Position numbers and translations under genes: made by a program. The notes under the pieces were generated by a model. That model did not search any database and was not told the DNA's origin. It saw only the letters and a program-made list of their open reading frames with translations. A stretch of 64,000 bases of DNA from UBA10649 sp964597445 (GTDB lineage Bacteria; Actinomycetota; Actinomycetes; S36-B12): contig CAZQXO010000002.1 of assembly GCA_964597445.1 (NCBI GenBank), positions 1 through 64,000 of the forward strand, read 5' to 3'. Positions 15,567 to 24,312 of this stretch are shown here, in pieces (the first letter of the stretch is position 1; every line of letters begins with the position of its first letter).

Positions 15567-17044
15567 GACCGGACCGCCTCCGCATCCGCCACGCGTTCCG
15601 CGACGAGGTCGACGCCCTCGGTGTCCACGACAACAGCGGCCACGAGGGATCCCACCGCAAGGGTGTCGACGTCACCCACGAGGACCGTCGACCCGTCGTC
15701 GGGGCCCTGGTGACCGGCCCGGCCCACCGCGACACGCGCGCCGGAGTCGTCCGACTCGATCGACTCCACGAGAACGTGGACCGACTCCCCCACGCGCTCC
15801 TCGGCCCGCTGTGCCATGAGCTCCTCCACCAACCCGGTCACCGTCTCCACCCGCTCGGCGATCACCGACTCGGAGAGCTTGCCCGGGAGCGTGGCCGCCT
15901 CCGTGCCTTCCTCATCGCTGTAGCCGAAGACGCCCACCGCGTCGAGGTGCGCCTCCTCGAGGAAGCCGACCAGATCCGCGAACTCCTCATCCGTCTCCCC
16001 GGGAAAGCCCACGATGACGTTGCTGCGGATTCCCGCCGTCGGGGCGAGATGGCGGATCTGCGCGATCAGGTCGAGGAACTCGGAGCGGCCGCCGAACCGG
16101 CGCATGCGCCGCAGGAGCGTGGGACTCGCGTGCTGGAACGACAGGTCGAAGTAGTCAGCGACACGCGCCTCGCGGGCCATCACCTCGAGGAGACCCGGTC
16201 GCACCTCGGCCGGCTGCAGATAGGCGACGCGCACCCGCTCCATGCCGGTCGCCTCCACCTGCGCCAGCAGACCTTCGAGGAGTCGGATGTCCCCGAGGTC
16301 CTTTCCGTAGGACGTCGAGTTCTCACTCACGAGAACCACCTCGCTGACTCCCTCGGACGCGAGCCAGCGCATCTCGGCGAGGACGTCCTGAGGGGGCCGT
16401 GACACGAAGGACCCGCGGAACGTGGGAATCGCGCAGAAGGAGCAGCGTCGGTCGCAGCCGGACGCCAGCTTCACCGGCGCGACGGGGCTGCCGTCGAGGC
16501 GCCGCCTCAGGACGGGAGGGGACCATCCCACTGATGCCTCGAGCGGTGAGACCTCCTGCCGCTGACCATGGCCGGGGATGCCGCTTGCGGCCGCCGGACG
16601 CTCCACGGGCGTGAGCGGAAGCAGGGTGCGGCGATCCCGCGGCGCGTGCGCCTGGACCGAGTCGCCCGCGAGGACGCTCCGCAATCGGGCATCGATGTCG
16701 CCGTAGGAGTCGAATCCCAGTACCGCATCGGCCTCCGGCAGACTGGCGGCGAGATCGCGTCCGTACCGCTCGGCCAGGCAGCCCACCGCGACCACGGACG
16801 TGGGCCCACCACCCTCACCCTTCAGCTCGGCTGCTGCGAGGATGGTGTCGATCGAGTCCTTCTTCGCGACGTCGACGAACCCGCATGTGTTGACGAGGAC
16901 AGTGTCGGCGTCATCCGGCTCGTCGACGATCAGCCATCCCGCCTCCGTCAGGCGACCCGCGAGCTCCTCGGAGTCCACCTCGTTGCGGGCACAGCCCAGG
17001 GTGACGAATGCGACCTTGGGCGGGTTCGGAGCATCGGTCACCAC
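15563..17044 (-). CDS. rimO: Ribosomal protein uS12 methylthiotransferase
   Basis: RimO, a radical-SAM relative of MiaB, methylthiolates an aspartate of ribosomal protein S12. Cluster cysteines are Cys18 (LGCARNEVDSE), Cys54 (NTCGF) and Cys89 (VGCLAERY). The SAM cluster is CDRRCSFC with Cys197, Cys201 and Cys204. The ARNEVDSE segment separates it from MiaB (QMNVHDSE). A TRAM domain ends the 493-residue protein. A linker of about 50 residues before the SAM domain makes it somewhat longer than average, as is usual in actinobacteria. Confidence 0.96.
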   Translation of the reverse strand: MVTDAPNPPKVAFVTLGCARNEVDSEELAGRLTEAGWLIVDEPDDADTVLVNTCGFVDVAKKDSIDTILAAAELKGEGGGPTSVVAVGCLAERYGRDLAASLPEADAVLGFDSYGDIDARLRSVLAGDSVQAHAPRDRRTLLPLTPVERPAAASGIPGHGQRQEVSPLEASVGWSPPVLRRRLDGSPVAPVKLASGCDRRCSFCAIPTFRGSFVSRPPQDVLAEMRWLASEGVSEVVLVSENSTSYGKDLGDIRLLEGLLAQVEATGMERVRVAYLQPAEVRPGLLEVMAREARVADYFDLSFQHASPTLLRRMRRFGGRSEFLDLIAQIRHLAPTAGIRSNVIVGFPGETDEEFADLVGFLEEAHLDAVGVFGYSDEEGTEAATLPGKLSESVIAERVETVTGLVEELMAQRAEERVGESVHVLVESIESDDSGARVAVGRAGHQGPDDGSTVLVGDVDTLAVGSLVAAVVVDTEGVDLVAERVADAEAVRS

Positions 17045-17089
17045 ACCAGCCTACGGAGTGGGCCGAACCACGACCCGAGGGCCTTAGTG

Positions 17090-17317
17090 CTAGGCGCTGC
17101 GCTCGTAGGCGAGCACGAGCTCCTCAGGATCCAGGCCGATGACGGCGGCGATGGAACGAAGCTGACCGCGGGCATAGACATCGCCGCCGCAGTGGGAGAA
17201 ATCGTCCTGCTCCATGGCCGCCAGGATCGATGCCCGAACCTTGGTGGCACTCGCGACGTCGTCCAGGGTCATGCCCGCCGACTCCCGGGCCGCGTGCATC
17301 ATCGCACCAGCCGACAT
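17090..17317 (-). CDS. Short RodZ-like helix-turn-helix protein
   Basis: The 75-residue protein is an HTH_25-type domain: MHAARESAGMTLDDVASATKVRASILAAMEQDDF, then CGGDVYARGQLRSIAAVIGLDPEELV. In most actinobacteria this gene between ftsK and rimO encodes a longer RodZ-like protein with a transmembrane helix and a C-terminal domain. Here the frame stops directly after the HTH. The ATG at 17317 has a strong GGGAGGTG site. It may act as a soluble adaptor or DNA-binding protein. No sequence error is apparent, but the downstream 45 bp are too short to encode the missing part. Confidence 0.8.
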   Translation of the reverse strand: MSAGAMMHAARESAGMTLDDVASATKVRASILAAMEQDDFSHCGGDVYARGQLRSIAAVIGLDPEELVLAYERSA

Positions 17318-17436
17318 CGCCACCTCCCGGGCTCGCCCCGCCTCCGATGCTACGGCCATTGGGCGAGGAGCGCTGTCCAAGTTGATACCGGACTCGCCCA
17401 CGTCCCCCGAACTCAGGAGGCCGAGGCGTGGCCGTT

Positions 17437-19983
17437 CTACTCCCCGCCCCCGCGCAGCGTCAGGATCAGGCCGGGGAGGTCGTCTGCCGTCACGAGCACC
17501 TCGCGTGCCTTGCTGCCCTCGCTGGGACCCACGACGCCGCGGCTCTCCATGAGGTCCATGAGTCGACCGGCCTTCGCGAACCCCACCCGGAGCTTGCGCT
17601 GCAGCATGGAGGTCGATCCGAACTGGGTCGACACGACGAGCTCGACGGCCTGGAGGAGCAGATCGAGGTCATCCCCGATCTCCTCGTCGATCTCCTTCGA
17701 CGAGGAGGGTGCCGCCACGACCTCCTCCAGGTACTCAGCCTCACCCTGCTGGCGGCAGTGGGCGACCACGGCAGCGATCTCGGACTCGGACACGTACGCG
17801 CCCTGGATCCGCAGCGGCTTATTGGCACCCATCGGGAGGAAGAGCCCGTCCCCCTGCCCCACGAGCTTCTCCGCCCCGGGCTGGTCGAGGATGACCCGAC
17901 TGTCGGCCAGGCTCGATGTGGCGAACGCGAGCCGACTCGGCACGTTGGCCTTGATCAGTCCGGTCACGACATCGACGCTCGGACGCTGGGTGGCCAGCAC
18001 CAGGTGGATGCCAGCGGCGCGGGCCAGCTGCGTGATGCGGACGATGGCATCCTCGACATCACGAGGGGCCACCATCATGAGGTCCGCAAGCTCATCGACG
18101 ATCACGAGCAGGTAGGGATAGGGCTCGACGACGCGCTCGCTGCCCGGGAGCGGCGTGACCTTGCCACTTCGCACGGCCTTGTTGAACTCATCGATGTGCC
18201 GGAAGCCGAAATGCGCGAGGTCGTCGTACCGGCGATCCATCTCCTTGACGACCCACTGGAGGGCATCCGCTGCCTTCTTGGGGTTCGTGATGATCGGCGT
18301 GATCAGGTGGGGTACCCCCTCGTACGCCGACAGCTCCACCCGCTTGGGATCGACGAGGATCATGCGCACCTCGTCGGGTGTCGCCCGGATGAGGATGCTC
18401 GTGATGAGACTGTTGATGCAGCTGGACTTGCCAGCCCCCGTGGCACCCGCGACGAGCACGTGCGGCATGCGCGCGAGGTTGGCGATGACGAATCCGCCCT
18501 CGACGTCCTTGCCCAGGGCAACGGCCATGGGGTGCTGATCGCTCGTGGCCGTGCTGCTGCGCAGGACGTCGCCCAGCGCAACAAGCTCGCGATCGGCGTT
18601 CGGGATCTCGACACCGATGGCCTTCTTGCCCGGAATCGGACTCAGAATGCGGACATCAGCACTCGCGACGGCGTAGGCGATGTTCTTGGACAGCGCCGTG
18701 ACCCGCTCCACCTTGACGCTCGGACCCAGCTCGATCTCGTACCGCGTCACCGTGGGACCCCGCATGAAGCCGGTGACCTCGGCGTCGATGCCGAACTGCT
18801 CCAGCACCTCCGTCAGCGCCGCGACGACCTGGTCGTTCGAGCGGGTCGCCTTGCGATGAGCCGGTCCGGACGACAGAAGGTCCTTCTTGGGCAGTCGGTA
18901 GGCCGTGCGACGCGGGGCTCGGCGAGCGGGCGACGCCGACGGACTCTCGGCCGACACGATGACCGTGTCCTGCCGTGCAGGATGGCCCTGGGGCTCGACC
19001 GTCTCCTCCTCGCGGGGGGTCACGCCCGACATCAGCACCGCGGCGGGGCGCTCCTCGTCCTCGAGGATCACTGTGTGGTGCTCGACGAACACGGGCTCGC
19101 CCATCTCGTCATCCTCGGCACCCGCAGGGGCCCCGAAGGGCTGCTCCCACGGTGCCTGCAGCCGCTCGCGTCCGTCCTCCTCGACGTCATCCCCCGCGGA
19201 GGTCGCCTCCTGCAACGTGCGGCCGTGGCCACGACGCAGGAGGCGACCCATCCACCGGAGGGACGTGACGATGCGCTCGCGCACCGTCTGGACGGGTGTG
19301 GCGGTCAGCACCATGAGACCGAAGGCGATAAGGACGACCAGACCAAGCGCTGCCACGATCGGGCCGACGGCCGAGACCACGGGCGCCGTGGCCAGCCAGC
19401 CGACCACGCCGCCACCGGATGACATGGCCTCGGCGCCATCGCTCGGCGTGGCCGCCCCCATGACCAAGTGCCACAGGCCGATCACGCCGACGAGCACCGA
19501 GGCGGCACCGATGGCCAGACGCCCCGTCGTGGCGTTCTGGTCCGGGTGTCGCAGGAAGCGCCACGCCAGCCCGAGGCAGAGCAGCGGGGCGAGCCACGCC
19601 AGGGATCCGACGATGGCCGTGACCACCATGTCGGCCCACGCGAGGAACCAGCCGTCCACGCCGAACCAGGTGGCGGCCACCAGCGCGGCGGCCACCACGA
19701 TCAGGGTCAGGCCGAGGCCATCGCGCCGGTGCGCCGGATCGAGATCCCGAGCGCCCCGGCCGAAGGCCCGAGCGCCCGAGCCCAGCAGGTGCGCGAGCGC
19801 CAGCCAGGCCTGCCGCAGCCCCCGGCCGAGCGCGGACACCCCGCGCACGAGAGGCCCCGGACCCGACGACCGGCTCCGGGACGACGAGGAACGCCCGGAA
19901 GGGCGCGTGCTCGCTCGGGATGACGCCGACCGCCGGGCGGCGGGTCGCTTGGGGCGCGCGGGGGCAGACGTGCGGGAAGCCAT
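17437..19983 (-). CDS. ftsK: DNA translocase FtsK
   Basis: FtsK/SpoIIIE pumps chromosomal DNA through the division septum. The 848-residue protein has a basic, low-complexity N terminus, four transmembrane helices within about residues 90-260, an acidic linker, and the motor domain. The Walker A motif GATGAGKS lies near residue 510, Walker B-like YLLVIVDELADLMM follows, and a C-terminal winged-helix gamma domain (STSMLQRKLRVGFAKAGRLMDLME) recognises polarity sequences. It lies downstream of rnj, from which the tandem repeat array separates it. The short HTH gene follows after 119 bp. Confidence 0.97.
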   Translation of the reverse strand: MASRTSAPARPKRPAARRSASSRASTRPSGRSSSSRSRSSGPGPLVRGVSALGRGLRQAWLALAHLLGSGARAFGRGARDLDPAHRRDGLGLTLIVVAAALVAATWFGVDGWFLAWADMVVTAIVGSLAWLAPLLCLGLAWRFLRHPDQNATTGRLAIGAASVLVGVIGLWHLVMGAATPSDGAEAMSSGGGVVGWLATAPVVSAVGPIVAALGLVVLIAFGLMVLTATPVQTVRERIVTSLRWMGRLLRRGHGRTLQEATSAGDDVEEDGRERLQAPWEQPFGAPAGAEDDEMGEPVFVEHHTVILEDEERPAAVLMSGVTPREEETVEPQGHPARQDTVIVSAESPSASPARRAPRRTAYRLPKKDLLSSGPAHRKATRSNDQVVAALTEVLEQFGIDAEVTGFMRGPTVTRYEIELGPSVKVERVTALSKNIAYAVASADVRILSPIPGKKAIGVEIPNADRELVALGDVLRSSTATSDQHPMAVALGKDVEGGFVIANLARMPHVLVAGATGAGKSSCINSLITSILIRATPDEVRMILVDPKRVELSAYEGVPHLITPIITNPKKAADALQWVVKEMDRRYDDLAHFGFRHIDEFNKAVRSGKVTPLPGSERVVEPYPYLLVIVDELADLMMVAPRDVEDAIVRITQLARAAGIHLVLATQRPSVDVVTGLIKANVPSRLAFATSSLADSRVILDQPGAEKLVGQGDGLFLPMGANKPLRIQGAYVSESEIAAVVAHCRQQGEAEYLEEVVAAPSSSKEIDEEIGDDLDLLLQAVELVVSTQFGSTSMLQRKLRVGFAKAGRLMDLMESRGVVGPSEGSKAREVLVTADDLPGLILTLRGGGE

Positions 19984-20090
19984 GGGGCGACACTAGCGGG
20001 GAAATCCCACGTGTCACGGTAGTCACACGCGCCTCAGGGGACCCGCGTGTCCCCGAGGCCCGGAGATCTCCCCCTCACCCCGAGCCTCCG

Positions 20091-20190
20091 CTGGCGGAGC
20101 CCCAGGCCTCCACCACGATCTCCCGGTGGCAGAGCCCTAGGCCTCCGCCACGATCCCCCGCTGGCAGAGCCCTAGGCCTCCACCACGACC
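20091..20190. repeat. 35-bp tandem repeat, three copies, spanning the rnj stop codon
   Basis: Copies start at 20091, 20126 and 20161. The last is 30 bp long and contains the end of the rnj coding sequence (minus strand GTGGTGGAGGCCTAG). Copies one and two differ at 5 of 35 positions; copies two and three at 3 of 30. Copy two is close to a palindrome (GTGGCAGAG...CTCCGCCAC around CCTAGG), so the RNA can fold into serial hairpins. The array fills much of the 188-bp space between rnj and ftsK and may act as a terminator or RNA-stability element. Confidence 0.9.
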
Positions 20191-21851
20191 GGAATGATCA
20201 TGGGCCGGCGCCGATGGGCCGAGTTCGCCCACTTGCCGACCACTCGCCGGATGCGCTGCTGCAGCTCGTGCGTCTCGTCGGCTCCGTCATCCAGTGCCCG
20301 CTGGACCGCCTGCGTCACCTGTTCCACCAACTCCGCTGACAGCGCGTCATCCGGGCCGAATCCCCGAGCGTGGATCTCCGGTCCCGCGACGATGGCCCCG
20401 TCGACGATGTCGACGGCGACGAAGACGGAGATGAAGCCCTCCTCGCCGAGCACGCGTCGATCCTTCAATGAGGTCTCTGTCACGTCACCGACCCCCGAGC
20501 CATCGACGTAGACGAAACCGACGGGATGCTGACCGACGACCTCGAGTCGCCCGTCGACCAGGTCCATGACAGTGCCGTCCTCGGCGATCGTGATGCGCTC
20601 GCGCGGGATGCCGACACTGGAGGCCACCTCGGCATTGGCTCTCATGTGCCGCCATTCGCCGTGGATGGGCAGGACGTTGCGAGGCTTGACGATGTTGTAG
20701 ACGTAGCGCAGCTCACCGGCTGCCGCATGGCCGGAGACATGGACAAGTGCGTTGCCCTTGTGCACGACATGAGCACCCAGTCTCGTCAGCCCGTTGATCA
20801 CACGGAAGACGGCGTTCTCGTTCCCGGGAATCAGGGACGACGCCAGGACGACAGTGTCGCTCGGGCCCACACTGATCGGATGGTCTCGGTTGGCGATGCG
20901 TGACAGCACCGCCATGGGCTCCCCCTGCGACCCCGTGCAGATCAGCACCGCCTCGTCGTCAGGAAGGTTCGGGAGATCATCGGAGGCCACGAGCATGCCC
21001 CCCGGAATCGTCAGGTACCCGAGGTCTCGAGCGATGCCCATGTTGCGAACCATGGAACGTCCCACGAAGGCGATCTTGCGTCCGTGAAGCGCGGCCATGT
21101 CGATGATCTGCTGGATGCGATGGACGTGGGATGCGAAGGACGCCACGATGATGCGCCCCTCAGCGCGGAGGAACACGGCATCCAGCACCGGAACGATGTC
21201 ACGCTCACTGTCAACGAACCCGGGCACCTCCGCATTGGTGCTGTCGACCATGAGCAGATCGACGCCCTCGTCACCGAGCCGTGCGAAACCGTTGAGATCG
21301 GTCACGCGCCCGTCGAGAGGAAGTTGGTCCATCTTGAAGTCACCTGTGTGCAGCACGAGTCCGCCCGGGGTGCGGATGGCGAGCGCCATGGCATCGGGGA
21401 TCGAGTGATTCACCGCGAGGAACTCGACGGTGAAGGGGCCCCAGGTCGCCGTCTCGCCGTCGGTGACCGTCCGGAGATCCGGGGAGATCCTGTGCTCGCG
21501 CATCTTCGCCTCGACCAGGGCGAGGGTCAGAGTCGAACCCACGACGGGGATGTCCGCTCGCAGGCGGAGCAGGTAGGGCAGAGCACCGATGTGGTCCTCG
21601 TGGCCATGAGTCAGGACGACGGCGACGATGTCGTCCAGGCGATCCTTGATGGGACCGAAGTCGGGGAGGATGAGATCGACGCCCGGTTGGTTCTCCTCGG
21701 GGAACAGCACCCCGCAGTCGACGATGAGCAGACGCCCATCGCACTCGAAGACCGTCATGTTGCGACCGATCTCACCGAGCCCACCAAGGGCATAGATGCG
21801 AAGTGCTCCTTCGCGGAGCTCGGGAGGGGCAGGCAGCGTGACGTGACTCAT
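20172..21851 (-). CDS. rnj: Ribonuclease J
   Basis: RNase J is a metallo-beta-lactamase/beta-CASP nuclease with 5'-3' exo- and endonuclease activity, central to mRNA turnover and rRNA maturation. The metal-binding motif HGHEDHIG begins at His82. GDFKMDQ, the beta-CASP block FASHVHRIQQIID, the ICTGSQGEPMAVLSRIA motif and VSGHAAAGEL follow. At 559 residues it has the normal length. An AAAGGG site precedes the ATG. It lies 11 bp from dapA in the conserved thyX-dapA-rnj order. Confidence 0.97.
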   Translation of the reverse strand: MSHVTLPAPPELREGALRIYALGGLGEIGRNMTVFECDGRLLIVDCGVLFPEENQPGVDLILPDFGPIKDRLDDIVAVVLTHGHEDHIGALPYLLRLRADIPVVGSTLTLALVEAKMREHRISPDLRTVTDGETATWGPFTVEFLAVNHSIPDAMALAIRTPGGLVLHTGDFKMDQLPLDGRVTDLNGFARLGDEGVDLLMVDSTNAEVPGFVDSERDIVPVLDAVFLRAEGRIIVASFASHVHRIQQIIDMAALHGRKIAFVGRSMVRNMGIARDLGYLTIPGGMLVASDDLPNLPDDEAVLICTGSQGEPMAVLSRIANRDHPISVGPSDTVVLASSLIPGNENAVFRVINGLTRLGAHVVHKGNALVHVSGHAAAGELRYVYNIVKPRNVLPIHGEWRHMRANAEVASSVGIPRERITIAEDGTVMDLVDGRLEVVGQHPVGFVYVDGSGVGDVTETSLKDRRVLGEEGFISVFVAVDIVDGAIVAGPEIHARGFGPDDALSAELVEQVTQAVQRALDDGADETHELQQRIRRVVGKWANSAHRRRPMIIPVVVEA

Positions 21852-21862
21852 GAGACGCCCTT

Positions 21863-22774
21863 TCAGGGAGTGAAGCCCACGACACCGCCGGCCGCGAGAT
21901 CGGCACGCAGCACTTCACGCTGCTCGGGGGTGGCATCGACGAGCGGAAGTCGCACGGGGCCCGCCGGGAGACCCTGCATGTCGAGTGCGGCCTTGGTCAG
22001 GATGACGCCCTGCGTACGGAAGCACCCGGTGTAGACCGGCAGGAGCCCTCGGTTGATCTCGGCTGCTCGGGCACGATCGCCGGCGGCCATCGCCTCGGCC
22101 ATCGCCTTGAGGCGATCGCCCACCAGGTGTCCGACGACCGAGATCATTCCGGCCGCACCGACCGACAGGAGCGGCAGGTTGAGGATGTCATCGCCGGAGT
22201 ACCACGCCAGGCCGGTGGTGGCCATGCCCCACTGGGCGAACTCGAGATCACCTTTCGCGTCCTTGTTCGCCACGATGCGCGGGTGCTCCGCCAGCCTCTG
22301 GAGGGTGCTCAACTCGATCGCCGTCCCCGTGCGCTTGGGGATGTCGTACGTGATCATCGGCAGGTCGGTCGCATCGGCGATCGCCGTGAAGTGCCGCAGG
22401 AGGCCCTCCTGAGGGGGCCGGTTGTAGTACGGCGTGACAGCCATGACGCCGTGGGCACCCGCTCGAGCGGCCGCACGGGCAGCTTCCACGGAGTGACGGG
22501 TGTCGTTCGTGCCGACACCAGCCACGACCGTCGCCCGGTCACCGACAGCACCGAGCACGGCCCGCAGGACCGCGAGGTCCTCTTCATCGGACTTGGTGGC
22601 CGACTCCCCCGTGGTGCCGTTGACCACGAGACCGTCATGAGCAAGATCATCGACGAGATGAGCAGCCAGCGCCTGCGCCCCGTCGAGATCGAGGGAGCCA
22701 TCGGGGTGGAAGGGGCTCACCATCGCCGTCAGCAGAACACCGAACGGCTGAGACGGACTCATGGGACCGGGCAT
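21863..22774 (-). CDS. dapA: 4-hydroxy-tetrahydrodipicolinate synthase
   Basis: DapA condenses pyruvate with aspartate semialdehyde, the entry to diaminopimelate and lysine. The Schiff-base lysine is Lys171 in VANKDAKGD. Tyr143 in ITYDIPKRTG and the VNGTTGES and TPYYNRP motifs complete the active site. The 303-residue length is normal; an ATG four codons in is an alternative start. With dapB (29379) and dapF (1484) the window holds three lysine/DAP genes at separate sites. Confidence 0.97.
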   Translation of the reverse strand: MPGPMSPSQPFGVLLTAMVSPFHPDGSLDLDGAQALAAHLVDDLAHDGLVVNGTTGESATKSDEEDLAVLRAVLGAVGDRATVVAGVGTNDTRHSVEAARAAARAGAHGVMAVTPYYNRPPQEGLLRHFTAIADATDLPMITYDIPKRTGTAIELSTLQRLAEHPRIVANKDAKGDLEFAQWGMATTGLAWYSGDDILNLPLLSVGAAGMISVVGHLVGDRLKAMAEAMAAGDRARAAEINRGLLPVYTGCFRTQGVILTKAALDMQGLPAGPVRLPLVDATPEQREVLRADLAAGGVVGFTP

Positions 22775-22796
22775 GGGCGAAGGCTACCGTGGGCCG

Positions 22797-23522
22797 CTAC
22801 GGAGCCACCCTGCCGTTGGCCACGAATGCCGTGTGCGTGAGCGGCATCAGCCGAGACCACTCCTCCTCGTAACGCTCGGCCACCATCTCGATCTCACGCT
22901 GCGGGTAGGACGGGAAGTGCGAGCCGTCCGCCTTCCGGCGCAGGGAGAGAAAGTTCATGAGCGATCGTGCGTTGAGGGTCACATAGGCGCTGGAGTAGAT
23001 CGACACGGGAAGCACCATTCGGGCCACCTCCCGCGCGATACCTGCGTCCAGCATGTCCTTGTAGGCCCGATAGGACGATGAACAGGCCTCGCGCATGCGC
23101 TTCTCGATCAGGTCGTACTGACCTGCGTCTCCGGCGAGGAACTCGTACGCTCCCGTCTTGCCCACCTGGACGATCGCCCGATCCCGCGCGGGTACGTAGA
23201 AGACTGGCTCGAGCTCCCGGTAACGGCCCGACTCCTCGTTGTAGCTGGCGATCCGATGGCGCATGTGCTCACGCCACACGAAGATCGGAGCCTGGACGAA
23301 GAACGTGAGCGAGTTGTGCTCAAAGGGGCTGCCGTGCCTCTCGCGCATGAGGTAATTGATGAGCCCGCTCGAGCGCTGGGCATCCGCGTCGACGTCCTCG
23401 AGGGACTGCTCCCCCACGGTGGAGACACGTGCGGCGTACACGACGTCCGCATCGGACGCGCTGGCCCTCACCAGCTCGACTGTCACATCACTGCGGAAGG
23501 AGATCCTGTCGTCATCGGTCAC
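22797..23522 (-). CDS. thyX: FAD-dependent thymidylate synthase
   Basis: ThyX methylates dUMP using FAD and methylene-tetrahydrofolate and is unrelated to ThyA. The signature RHRIASYNEESGR at residues 88-100 carries the conserved RHR and the Ser98/Arg100 pair. EHNSLTFFVQAPIFVWREHMRH and SLMNFLSLRR are further family blocks. The length of 241 is normal. The gene is 22 bp upstream of dapA and diverges from a GNAT gene. Confidence 0.97.
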   Translation of the reverse strand: MTDDDRISFRSDVTVELVRASASDADVVYAARVSTVGEQSLEDVDADAQRSSGLINYLMRERHGSPFEHNSLTFFVQAPIFVWREHMRHRIASYNEESGRYRELEPVFYVPARDRAIVQVGKTGAYEFLAGDAGQYDLIEKRMREACSSSYRAYKDMLDAGIAREVARMVLPVSIYSSAYVTLNARSLMNFLSLRRKADGSHFPSYPQREIEMVAERYEEEWSRLMPLTHTAFVANGRVAP

Positions 23523-23569
23523 GAAGGAACCCTACCGAGCGCCGATTCGCTCGGACCCCAGGCGACGAC

Positions 23570-23575
23570 GACAAT
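23570..23575 (+). promoter_or_regulatory. Candidate -10 for leaderless GNAT mRNA
   Basis: GACAAT matches four of six positions of TATAAT and ends six bases before the ATG at 23582. No ribosome site is evident. This is the geometry of leaderless actinobacterial transcripts. Confidence 0.3.
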
Positions 23576-23581
23576 GTTGGC

Positions 23582-24154
23582 ATGTCGGAAGCCCCGCCCC
23601 CCACGAACCCAGCGGACACCGTGCGTCTCGCCTCGATGCTCGACTGCGAGCGGGTCGGGGAGATCAACGTGGACGCGTGGCAGGCTCGACTGCGCGCCAT
23701 CCTCCCCAGCGCGGTCCTGGACTCCCTGAGCGCACCCGACCTCGCCCTGGCCTGGGCCGGCGCCCTCATCAACCCGCCGTCACCCGCGCATCGTCTCCTC
23801 GTCGCCGTCACGACGGATGCGGTTGTCGGCTACGCGGCCATCGGCCCGTCATCAGACCCGGACGCGGAACCCCGAACCAGCGAGCTCCTCGCCCTGGAGG
23901 TCGACCCACGTCACCACCGAGCCGGCCATGGATCGCGACTCATGACCGCTGCCGTGGATCTCGCCCGCCAGTCAGGGTTCGAGGAGATGTCGGTGTGGTG
24001 CCCAGTGGCCGACGAGGTGCGTCGCGCCTTCCTGCAGTCCGCCGGCTGGGCACCGGACTCCGCCCTGCGCGACCTCGAGATCCCCGGCGCCCCCGCGGAC
24101 GATGCCGTTCTCCGCGAAGCACGACTCGTGACGGACATCCGCACGGGAGCCTGA
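23582..24154 (+). CDS. GNAT-family N-acetyltransferase
   Basis: The 190-residue protein has a GNAT fold pattern: VVGYAAIGPS beta strand, then LLALEVDPRHHRAGHGSRLMTAAVDLAR. The RHHRAGHGSRL stretch is the acetyl-CoA pyrophosphate-binding Q/RxxGxG/A motif. The strand EEMSVWCPVADEVRRAFLQSAGW closes the domain. It probably acetylates an amine of a small molecule or protein; the substrate is unknown. It is divergent from thyX (59 bp apart) and convergent with the response regulator gene, separated by strong hairpins. Confidence 0.87.
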   Translation: MSEAPPPTNPADTVRLASMLDCERVGEINVDAWQARLRAILPSAVLDSLSAPDLALAWAGALINPPSPAHRLLVAVTTDAVVGYAAIGPSSDPDAEPRTSELLALEVDPRHHRAGHGSRLMTAAVDLARQSGFEEMSVWCPVADEVRRAFLQSAGWAPDSALRDLEIPGAPADDAVLREARLVTDIRTGA

Positions 24155-24202
24155 GCGCTCCACGTCCCGGGCGCCGTCGCCGGGGTTTCCCGCGCACACC
24201 AC

Positions 24203-24231
24203 GGCCGGCGAGTCCCCCGCCCTCGCCGGCC
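24203..24231. terminator. Bidirectional terminator-like hairpin
   Basis: GGCCGGCGAG and CTCGCCGGCC form a perfect 10-bp stem with a 9-nt loop between the convergent GNAT and response regulator genes. There is no U-tract. Confidence 0.6.
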
Positions 24232-24289
24232 TCCCTCATCCTGAGGCACCGCCGCGCGATGCTGACACCCTCACCTGTCCCCCGGCGAG

Positions 24290-24310
24290 GGGACATCCCG
24301 GACATGTCCC
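24290..24310 (-). terminator. Hairpin directly after the response regulator stop
   Basis: GGGACAT and ATGTCCC form a perfect 7-bp stem with a 7-nt loop, two bases beyond the stop codon of the response regulator. It may end the kinase-regulator transcript or protect its 3' end. Confidence 0.45.
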
Positions 24311-24312
24311 GG

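Noticed and set aside
20091..20190. Possible CRISPR array or integrase attachment site at the rnj 3' end
   Set aside because: Units are directly adjacent without spacers, and there is no cas gene, integrase or tRNA nearby. Kept only as a tandem repeat.
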